This document shows, one piece after another, positions 47,062-56,640 of a stretch of 64,000 nucleotides of DNA (position 1 is the stretch's first letter; every line of letters starts with the position of its first letter). Under the pieces are notes generated by a model. That model worked only from the letters and a program-made list of their open reading frames with translations, did no database searches and was not told the DNA's origin. The position numbers and the translations under genes were made by a program. The DNA is taken from assembly GCA_904066235.2 (NCBI GenBank), contig CAJFCV020000005.1:2108001-2172000 (forward strand), given 5' to 3'. This DNA is from Bursaphelenchus xylophilus (Eukaryota; Nematoda; Chromadorea; Rhabditida; Aphelenchoididae).

Positions 47062-48806
47062 CAGGGTTCGCGAGAGACTCGAGCAACCGCAGAACATGGG
47101 TGGCACATTTTTACCAAGTTGGTCCTACAGAGCCGAAATTCAACCCAGTTAGTACACTAACAAAACAAAAATTTTTGGCATTTCTATTTTTTTGAGATTG
47201 GGCTTACTGTAGGCGTACTGTACTTTTACCGCAAATTTTGTATCACAAAAACTAGACATGCCAGAGAGTCGGGGGTGGATCGGATGGATTGGTATCATTA
47301 TTCTGAGCTAGTTACCTGTTGACAACGTTTTTCTAAAGTTTTGCCTAAGGCAAGAAAAAGTTGATTCTTTGGATCAAAAGTTACAGTAACCTAGATTTCT
47401 CAAAATTTTTTCATAGTGCGGAAAATTTTGAAGCTTTTATTTAGAAGTGCTTTCCATTGCCGTTCGAATGAGCCTATGAACACGCCTGTAGAGTGTCTCC
47501 TGGGGCAGAACCAGCCGTTTAAAGTTTGCATTTACAGAAAATGTGTCATCATGACATAGTGTACATTTTGTCAAACCGAATGTATTATTGCATAAAATGG
47601 AGGCTGATGGTCCTCTAGACGTAATCAGGCCGTCCTTCGCATCGATTTACCTATCTGACTGCCATAATACGTCGGGATGACATATTTTCTGGACGCCGTG
47701 AAACCTAACAAAGGCGAGAAAGCCGAGCAACCGCAGGATAAGGGAAACACATTTTTACCAAGTTGCTCCTACGGGGCTCAAATTTCGCATACTGGGTATA
47801 CTAGCAAAATAAAAATTTTTGGCACTTTTATTTTTTCGAAATTTGGCTTACTGTAGTCGTACTGTAATTTTACCGAAATTCTGTTAATGCAGTTGTAAGT
47901 ATGTTTTGAGACTTGGGACTGCTTTTATTAGATTCTAGAAATCATATTGAGCACATCTGATGCAAAAAGAAACTTAAAAATCCCTTTGGGTTTGAAAACG
48001 CATAGCTTTAGGAAAATATTGTTACAGTAACTTAGTTTTTCCAAAACTTTACATATCAAAAAAAGTTCTTAACTGATACAAGAAAAAACTGCTGTTTATT
48101 GCGGTTGTAACAAGCCTATAACCATGTCCCTGTAGGGTCTCCCGCTCAAGATACGAAGATTTAAAGCTTGCCACCACGGTGGATTCCAGAAAATATGTCA
48201 TCCCGACGAATTATGGCAGTCAGATAGGTAAATCGGCACAAAAGACGGTCGGACTACGTCTAGAGGACCATCAGCCTCCATTTTATGGAATAATACATTC
48301 GGTTTGACAAAATGTACACTATGTCATGTTGACACATTTTCTGTAAATGCAAACTTTAAACGGCTGGTTCTGCCCCAGGAGACACTCTACAGGCGTGTTC
48401 ATAGGCTCGTTGGAACGGCAATAAAAAGCACTTCTAAATAAAGGCTTCAAAATTTGCCGCACTATGGAAAAATTTTGAGCAATCTGGGTTACTGTAACTT
48501 TGGATCCAAAGAATCAATTTTTTCTGACCTTAGGCAAAACTTCAGAAAAAAGTTGCCAATAAGTAATTTGCTTAGAATTACCATACCAATCCACCCGAAC
48601 CACTCCCGACTCTATGGGATGTCTAGTTTTTGTGATACAAAATTTGCGGTAAAAGTACAGTACGCCTACAGTAAGCCGAATCTCGAAAAAATAGAAATGC
48701 CAAAAAATTTTGTTTTGCTAGTGTACTAACTGAGTTGAATTTCAGCCTTGTAGGACCAACTTGGTAAAAATGTGCCAAGGGGTTCTCGAGTCTCTCGCGA
48801 ACCCTG
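47062..48806. mobile_element. Long-TIR element, hAT-like ends
   Basis: Arms 47062-47700 and 48180-48806 are reverse complements of about 630 bp; ends read CAGGGTTCGCGAGAGACTCG and its complement. The flanks TTTTAAAA (47054-47061) and TTTTAAAG (48807-48814) are an 8-bp duplication with one difference. No open frame of transposase size. The CAGGG terminus and 8-bp duplication suggest hAT mobilisation. Confidence 0.82.
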
Positions 48807-48809
48807 TTT

Positions 48810-50079
48810 TAAAGGACCAGAAAAGGTATTTTTTGAACCGATTTTTTTATCGGCGTAATCAGGCAATTTCGTGGCGGGACCATCAAGGTATGTATGTGTT
48901 CTGGATTTTTAGAATGGAGAATAAACTTCTCCTGTGAATTTTAAATGGTCGATTGACCCAAAACTATTGCTTCACATGTTGAATGAGCTGGGTTATTCCA
49001 GGAACTCGATGAAAAACATCAAAACCGTTCATGTAAGTTGTTTTTTTTCCTTCAGTTACTTTTTTAGGTATCTCTCCGAACAAGAAGGGTTGGACGATTA
49101 TAAGCGGTTAGAATCCGGACTCGTGGATGGGAATGGTCGAGGGAAACATGTGGACGGGTGAGAATTTTACTTCTTTTTTGTTTATTTTTTAGACAGACCG
49201 GGATCATGAACAATGTTTTTATCAGTGAAATTAGCGCTCTAGCTTTAGTTAATCACTGCATGAAGTAGTCTAGGAGTTGATATACGTTTTACAGAACAAA
49301 GCATGTTATTAATACTCCGTTTTTATCAGAACTATGCACTTTTGCCATGGATAATATCAAAATTTGGGCTAAAACTTGATTTTTGGGTAATAAGCTTGAA
49401 CTTTTGGGCAATAATTTCTTTGTAAATGTTCATTTTGTTTCAGATTCCTGTTACGTCGGGAAAAGAGTACGATGCAGACCTTGGAGACTAGAACAATGCC
49501 ATCAACACGGAAAATTATCTTCATGAACGTTGAATCCCTTTTGCTCTATTTCAATCTAAATATATTTCCTCTGTTTCAGTCTAATATTAGCAATAAACCT
49601 TTTCTTAAGATCTGTGAGTTGTTTTTGAATTCGTCAAGGAACTTGACGCCATGTTCAGAGTAGCATCCATGGAAAGAGATACCTAAAATTCAAAAAAAAA
49701 CGGATAAAACGGAAACAATTGAATTAAAAATGGAACATGAATAGTAAATGCTAAACGTCTGCCATCTTTCTGAGCCTAAGAGATCAAATAGAACCTGAAA
49801 GACGAACACAATCAGTAATTTTCCAATTTTTCATGAAGTACAACATAATTTTTGAACTTATATGACGATTTTCGATGGAATTCCTGAAACTTCACATCTT
49901 ATTCGGCACGAATACCAATCTTTCTGGGCCAATCGGCCATTTAAAATTCACAGGAGAAGCTTATTCTCCATTCTAAAAATCGAGAACACATACATACCTT
50001 GATGGTCCCGCCACGAAATTGCCTGATTACGCCGATAAAAAAATCGGTTCAAAAAATACCTTTTCTGGTCCTTTAATGG
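48810..50079. mobile_element. Second TIR element abutting the first
   Basis: Left arm AAAGGACCAGAAAAGGTATT...GGTATGTATGTGTTC (48,811-48,950) mirrors the right arm 49,930-50,078. The interior (48,950-49,680) has a short open segment (LLHMLNELGYSRNSMKNIK, then YLSEQEGLDDYKRLESG), with GT/AG-like borders but no recognised domain; it may be a remnant of a captured or encoded gene. Confidence 0.7.
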
Positions 50080-50219
50080 TAAAATACGACATAACATTGA
50101 TAGTAAACTTTTTAAAATACAAAACCCAAGAAAATTTCAGACTTACGCCATAATTTTATATTATCCTTGAGCAGCTCCACTATTTCCAGTGAAAAATCCT
50201 TCGAATTGACTCGAATTTC

Positions 50220-50450
50220 CACCAAAAATGTGGAAGACCTGGAAAAAATCGGGTGGGAAGCGTTTTGAAGGCTTCGGCTGCTTCGAATCCCTCAAAAACG
50301 CGCTCTTTCCGCAGCCTGAGGCCAGAGAGTGCGGAGGTGGGAGAGACCGCAGACGGAGCGGCTTTTTCGCTGCTTTTTGTGGGGAAAAAGCGGATGGAAA
50401 CAAGGCGGCGAGAAAAAGGTCAGAGTATTCGAAAGCTATGGGGAAAACGA
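50220..50450 (-). promoter_or_regulatory. GC-rich island, displaced promoter of paralog 3
   Basis: GAAGCGTTTTGAAGGCTTCG, AAAACGCGCTCTTTCCGCAG and GAGACCGCAGACGGAGCGGC match in order the island at 56,310-56,480 upstream of paralog 5. When the two elements at 47,062-50,079 are subtracted, this island lies about 530 bp upstream of paralog 3, the same distance as in paralog 5. Confidence 0.5.
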
Positions 50451-50921
50451 CTTTTTTGGGTAAAACATAAATTTATTGGGGGAATTGTATTATTTTAGAC
50501 CTAAAAAATAGAAAATTTTAAAAATTCGGCAGAAAAATTTTGAAAAATACGATTTGAGCTTTTGAACTATAATTGTCAGGTAAATTAGCTTCTAAAAATT
50601 CCAGAAGCCATAATTTTACACAAGAAAATCATAATTTTTCATCAAAAATTATATTACCCATGGCAATGGCTCACTTCATATAAATCCTGCCTAAATTAAC
50701 AGATTCCGACGTTTCAAGATATGAAATTGTCTCAAAAGAATTTTTTGAAGTAAAATTTATCCAATCCCGCGCTAAATTACCTTATTTTGCTAAAAAATCA
50801 CCATTTTTTGCCCCAAAAACTTTATGAAAAAAAACCCTAGTAAACCCTTTGTTTCTAACAAAAATAATAGTCTAAATAGTCATTCTGAGACTCAACATAA
50901 TTTATTTTACACTAAAAACGT

Positions 50922-53585
50922 TCAAATTGCCGGTTCTTCGGCTGGAAAATTCTCCGTTTTTATTAGACGTTGAAGTATATCATTGGGGACCAGATCGCTA
51001 ATATCCATGGACTGCTGACTCGTTGACACCGAACTCTCGCGACTAGTGTCGGAAGTGTTCTGCTGGATGATAAGACGGTTTTTACTAGGCACTGTGAGAG
51101 TTTCTTTCATCTGTCGACGCTGTAAAGGATAATGTAAATAATCGGCGTTTAAGGTAGTATAAGGTGTGCATCGACAGTATAGAGGAATTCACTAGAGAAA
51201 ATGAAGAATTTTGGACCAAAGAAAGTGATAGCGAAAAGTTGTAAACAGATTTTAGATCAATTATATATTATACATGATGACTTGATATTTTTTGGTTCAA
51301 AAATCCCGATTTTTGATAAAACCTTGATGGCAAATCGATTTTTCTTTGCGCGAACCGTCGTAATCTTTAATTTATCAACGAACGACGAACCGTATTTTAC
51401 CTTCAAAATCCATGACTTACTAAAATTTCGTCAAAATCATCGTTTTTCAAAACAAAAATAGCAAAATCCCAATACCCCCGGCAAATTTGGATCTAAAATT
51501 TTTATTGTGGCATCCTACACGCTGCATTGGCCAAGTTTCACCTACATCCATCACCAACTTCCACAAAATTGCCTAAAATAATATAATTTACCCACCTGAC
51601 TACTCGCATATTTTGACATCTTGATCCTATAGAACCTCCACAAGTCCTCGTCCTTCTCCTCGCTTTCTTGTGGATAAAAGAACCGTAAAATCTGCTCCAA
51701 TTCCATCAACTTTTCCTGCGGCAATTTTTTGATTCCCCGACTTCTCTCGTCCGGCGTGAAAATTCCGTAAAATACCAATGGGAAGAATTTGGAATGGTCG
51801 TCGCCGGACTGTTTGCAAAGCGACTCGATGACCTGTCGGTCGATAAATCGGAACAGCGGGACTTTTTTGCCGATCAATTTCTCGTTTCCCGGCAGCTCTT
51901 TGATTCGGTCCAACTCGAATCTGTACAACGAGACCTGCTCCATTAAATAATCGCGGAAACTTTCATTTCTCTTTTCCTCTTTCTTTAACAGGTCCTCCAT
52001 TCGGTCGAATTGCTCGTTATATTTGTCGATGAGGTCGGGGCCGAATGAAGTGGGGACTGGCGCTGGTCTTGGGGCTGGCGTTGAGACCGTGGGAGGGGTT
52101 GGCGCCGGCGGAGGGGCTGGAGTAAAATTTGGAATCGAAGATGGGCCCTCACTGAAAATCGAAGCATAAGGAAAAATTTTAAAATTTTCAAAGTAAAATA
52201 CGGAGTCTCTTCATCATTAAATGGAAGCAAAACAAAAAACAATAGACCTTTATCTCATCATGCATAATATAAATATCGGTCTGTCGGGAAAAAAACGGCG
52301 GATCGTCGCGCCTCGGAGTCGCTCATCATCGCTTTGCGACTGCAAGCAGCGGCTTGGGATTTGGCGCGCGATAGCGGCGAGGCGAGACATTTTGCTGCGA
52401 CGATCCGCCGTTATTTTCCCGACAGACTGATAAATCAAAAATGTTGTCGCAAATACCCTTACTAGGGAAGTGTACAAACGAACCCTCACCAATTCGCAAG
52501 TGGTATACACCATTGGAAAGCCCTTGAAAAATGGTGCAAGGTACCATTTTCATTTTTTGCAGAATGCCTTTCCGCGATGACATACTGTAAATTGTATTAT
52601 TTTTAGGTCATTTCGCAACAAAAATCTTTCTTTCTCTTGAGCGGATAAAAATCCTCGAAGACGGTTGCTTCAATAGTGCAGTGGTTGCGGAGCAGGCTGA
52701 TAAGCCAAACCAAGCTAGGTTCGATTCCCAGCTTGGAGAAACACGTTTTGCGTTCTTACAGTTAGGATAATATTTGAGTTAAACCTTTACAAACGCTTTA
52801 TTTTTTCTAGAAAACGGTCGATTACGGTTAAAACCATCAAACTTACATGTTTTTCAAAATTAAAAAAAGTTAAGTGTTTTTTCACGTTATGGGTGTTTAA
52901 AACCAGTAAATATCATATGTAAAATGGTTTTACTGGTAAGCGCCAAACTTCATAATGTTCTTAGGCCAACCTAGTAGCAATATTTACCATTTAGCGTTTT
53001 GAAATATAAGATTTATTTTGCCCCACAGCAGATATTGTAACTACTTAAGGGACAAATCAACCGTTTATAATTTTTTGCCCTGAGGCATTCTGCAAAAAAT
53101 GAAAATGGTACCTTTCACCATTTTTCAAGGGCTTTTCAATGGTGTATATCAATTGCCATTTGGTGAGGGTTCGTTTGTACACTTCCCTAGTTAGAGCGTT
53201 TTCAGCAGACCTCTATTTTACTTGTAGCCCTATTTAACACTCATAACATTTCCCTTCAAATCCGAAAAGGTTAAAAAAAATTATTATTCCTCCTCGCCTA
53301 CCTTGAATTCTCAACTTTCGACTCATCAATCCCCGCAATTCGATTATTTCTTCGTCGAATGTACGTGCTCATAAATTCTACCATCTGTCTGGCCATTCGT
53401 TGATCGCATACTTCGATGATTTCTGCCGCTTCGTAGGCTCCATTCAGCATCGGGAACCTTCCTTTACTGCCTTTCGTAAATTTCCTCCAAAATTTTAATG
53501 CCGAAACTGGCGCGGCAATAACTTGATCCGCGTCGAGTAGGTCGAGGACCACCCAAATGTCCTTATCCTTGCGTTTTCCGGACAT
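50922..53585 (-). CDS. BEN-like paralog 4 (subtype A)
   Basis: Exons 53585-53302, 52151-51596, 51119-50922; 345 aa, longer because exon 2 starts with a proline/alanine-rich linker (PNFTPAPPPAPTPPTVSTPA). The ATG is 4 bases behind a TTTTTTCAG acceptor. N-terminal module: IWVVLDLLDADQVIAAPVSA...GAYEAAEIIEVCDQRMARQM. BEN-like domain: GIFTPDERSRGIKKLPQEKL and LWRFYRIKMSKYASSQ. Tail: TSRESSVSTSQQSMDISDLV and DILQRLIKTENF, with IKTE fitting psi-K-x-E. Closest to paralog 2 in the stretch ELPGNEKLIGKKVPLFRFID. Its start lies only about 180 bp from the stop of paralog 5, so its promoter is either short or shared, or the two genes are co-transcribed. Confidence 0.8.
52270..52433. mobile_element. Small MITE, GTCTGTCGGGAAAA ends
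   Basis: GTCTGTCGGGAAAAAAACGG at the left mirrors CCGTTATTTTCCCGACAGAC at the right; the GC-rich centre is about 90 bp. It sits in intron 1 of paralog 4, next to the tRNA-bearing MITE. Confidence 0.7.
52462..53190. mobile_element. MITE with internal tRNA-like sequence (family 4)
   Basis: Ends CTAGGGAAGTGTACAAACGA and TCGTTTGTACACTTCCCTAG, flanked by TTA on both sides. Arms include CCATTTTTCAAGGGCTTT and its complement. It occupies most of intron 1 of paralog 4. Confidence 0.88.
52668..52741 (+). ncRNA. tRNA-like sequence inside MITE
   Basis: A-box-like TAGTGCAGTGG and a perfect B box GGTTCGATTCC are spaced as in a tRNA, with a T stem CTAGG/CCCAG. The acceptor stem hardly pairs and the anticodon arm is short, so a functional tRNA is unlikely; it is a tRNA-derived Pol III unit or relic. 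Confidence 0.45.
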
Positions 53586-53769
53586 TGCGCTGAAAAAATT
53601 AAGAAATTTTTTTTATATTGTAGTAGCCAAAAAATTAAAAATTCCAAGAAAAAATCGTTGAAAAAATGTTAAATATATTTCTGCACACAAACAGATCGTA
53701 TTTTCCTTCAAACCAAGTAAAAATAGTAACTTTATGTATTAAAAAACCGATGACAATTAGAAATATTAT

Positions 53770-55760
53770 TCATGAGACAATTTCTTGTTTTATCGTGTAC
53801 AGTAAAGCATCCACCGTGTCTTCATACGGGTCTCTGGTCTCTGATGCGGATTCCCGTTGTCGTTCTGCAACCGAATTTGAACTTGACGGGGACTTGGCTT
53901 CTCGGTCTAATCGGGCACGTTTCTCCGGCGGATTTTCCGAATTTTCTCGCTTTTGCCTGTTGGATTGGCGTCGTCGCTGAAAGAAAATAGTAATTATAAG
54001 AGCGTAGAGACATGACAATGCCAAAAGATGAAAAGATGGAGGGTTTTTCCCCTTTTTTTGGGGAAAAAATCATTAAAATTGCCTAGTGTAATATAAAACT
54101 TATTATAAAAATCCCTAGAAAAAATCTTTCATTCAACTATAGTCCTGCTAGACCTACTAACCGCATTTTGAACCTCATTTCGGCAAAAAATCTTCGAATT
54201 TTGCCTAGTGTAATATAAAATTTTTTTTTTAGATTTTTCATGCAAAAATTCGGTGACAAATCCAAAAATGAAACTTCCCAATATTCTACGGTGCTCCAAG
54301 ATCTTTGAGATTTCAAAACTCTAACTAATAAATCATCATTTTTTCTAGTGTAATATAAAAATTCAAACTTTTGTTGTTTTTTCGTTCTCAAAATCTCTAC
54401 CCACCCTCCCAAACCCATGAAAGTATCACCCACCTTATTCGTAGCCTCCTGCGACAGCTTTGATTTGTAAATCCTCCACAATTTCCTATCCGCTTCGACA
54501 CTTCCTTGCGGATAATAGTAGCCCAGGATCTGCTCCAGCTCGAACAACTTCTTCTGCGGTAGCTGTCGCACGCCCAACTCCCTCTCGGCGTCCGTGAAGA
54601 TCCAATTGGAGACGAATTGGAAGAACAGGGTGTGGTTTCGGCCGGCCTCTTTGAACAAACCATCGGCCATGTCCTGATCAATGAACCGATAAAACGGCAA
54701 TGGTCTGCTCTCTTCCGGCGCTTTTGGGATGCTTTCGATTGGGGGTAGGACCTCGTAGCCGGGCATGGATTTGAGTCGGTCCAGTTCTGTTCGGAATCTC
54801 CCCAATTTCTCCTCCATCTTTGCACGAAAAGCCTCATTTTTGGCGGTCTCGTCGCGTAATCGCAGCTCCACCAGCTCGAATCTGTTGGAGAATTTGGCAT
54901 GCTGAAGGGACGACATCTTGGCGTGGAATTCTTTGCTGAAAAAAGAAGGGTTTTAGACAAAATTTTATTACTTTATGCATCTGAATGGTAAATTTTGATA
55001 TTTCAGACCAATCTAAAGGCTTAAACTAGGAAAAATTGTCCTTAATCTATGTCAAAATGTCTAGATATTCCATCGCAATATAATTTGGGACCAAAAAGTG
55101 GCAAAAAATATCAAAATTCCTCAGATTTATCAACTGTCATCATCATCTAAAATAAGGTCAAAAAATATAAAATTTCAGCAAATTTCATATTCACATCAAC
55201 CCGACGTTTTTTTAAACTCCGTGAGCAATAATTCAACTGCAATTAAAGTTCATTTTTAGACTAATTTTGAGGAAAATTATATTATTTTAGGTAATAAACA
55301 CAAAAATTTCGGGATTTGATGACTTTTCATGCTAATTCTGGTTAAAATTCTTTCTACCCTACTCTAAATTAAATTTCCTTTCTATCTGAAAATCACTTTC
55401 CCTCTAAAATTCATCAAAACCTACTAAAAAATCGAAAAATTTCAATCAAAGTCATCAAAATCAAGGTGAACTCAAAAAAACTCACGATTTCTTCCCCTCA
55501 ATCTGTGGCCTCTCTACTGGTTTCCGAATTCTCTTCTGGATCCACTCATTCGCAGTTTCGGCCACAGCCTTGGCCATATTCTCATCGAACATTTCCAGGA
55601 TTTCGCTGTCCAATTTCTGATAGCCCAGCATGAATTTGCCCAGCGCGCCCTTGTACACTTGCTTGAAATCCATCCGATAGTCGGTGCATTTCACGGCGAG
55701 GATCTGTTGGGCTTGTTTGACCTCGACCACCAGCCAAATCGGGACCTTTATTCCGGTCAT
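53770..55760 (-). CDS. BEN-like paralog 5 (subtype B)
   Basis: Exons 55760-55486, 54935-54434, 53976-53770; 327 aa. The ATG is 4 bases behind a TGTTTTAG acceptor. N-terminal module: GIKVPIWLVVEVKQAQQILA...GKFMLGYQKLDSEILEMFDE. Coiled coil: NRFELVELRLRDETAKNEAF. BEN-like domain: WIFTDAERELGVRQLPQKKL and LWRIYKSKLSQEATNK. The tail is basic then acidic (KRARLDREAKSPSSSNS, ...ETRDPYEDTVDALLYTIKQE) and ends in a psi-K-x-E motif; KRARLDREAK could serve as a nuclear localisation signal. It is the intact reference for paralog 3. Confidence 0.8.
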
Positions 55761-56279
55761 GGCACTAAAACACGCAGATTTTAAGTATAAAATGGGAAAT
55801 AAATGAGAAAACGCAATGTAAAGGTGAGGGAAATTGCAGAAAAAGTTGCGCAAAAGAGCTCTATTGCTCTCAAAAATATTTTTGCGATCAAAAACCTGCA
55901 AAAAACAAAGGGTTTATCAATTTTTTGCGCAATTTTTCAATATTACACATGGTGAAGATAAATTTTCTCGCAAAATGCGGAAAAAACTAGGAAAAAATTA
56001 TATATTCCGCTAAAGTACGTTATTTCCAATATTTTTGAACCAAAAAAACTTTAAAAATTCAGCAAAAAATTATATTGTAGTAGGTAAAAAAAAATATTTT
56101 TAGGTATAAAACCTATTTTCTATGGCAAATTTCCAAGAAAAAATCAAAAATTATGGTCTAAAACGTGAATCAAGCCAACTAATATTCCTTTTTCTTCCTG
56201 AAAAGACGATTTTTTGTGGAAAAGCGGATAAATTTGGGATTCCAATATTATTTTAGGCAAAAACCGTGTCCAAAACAGT

Positions 56280-56640
56280 TTCTGCAGCAAGACGAAAACG
56301 AAATTGGGTGAAAAGTGTTGGCGGGGAAGGGTTTTGAAGGCTTTCCGTCTCTGCCTTGCCTGCGAAAGCTCGAAAAACTCGAAAACGCGCTCTCTTCTTC
56401 TGCTGAAAGAGGAGAGAGCGCGCCGCCCGAAGAGACCGCAGAGAAAGCGGCGCTTTCGCAGCAAAAAATGGGGGAAAACAGAGTGCGGCGGGGTCCGAGA
56501 GTCGGAGATTTTTTGTGCAGAGCGAAATTTGAGAGAGGAAAATGGAATTTTTTGGAGAAAAAGGTCGAGCCGACCTTTTTCCAGGCAAAAAACATCTTGT
56601 TTTGGCGGAAAAACGGGAAATTTGGCGGATTTATCTGCGA
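56280..56640 (-). promoter_or_regulatory. GC-rich upstream island of paralog 5
   Basis: A GC-rich island about 550 bp upstream of the paralog 5 start, homologous to 50,220-50,450. Overlapping open frames on both strands reflect the lack of stops in GC-rich DNA. Confidence 0.45.

Noticed and set aside
48934..49161. Transposase gene inside the TIR element at 48,810-50,079
   Set aside because: The open segment is about 75 codons, begins at GTG and shows no catalytic motif; too little to call a transposase.
50253..50498. Open frames over the GC-rich islands (also 43566-43901 and 56304-56674)
   Set aside because: Overlapping frames on several strands arise from stop-poor GC-rich DNA; no domains, no splice logic, and the islands align as DNA rather than protein.
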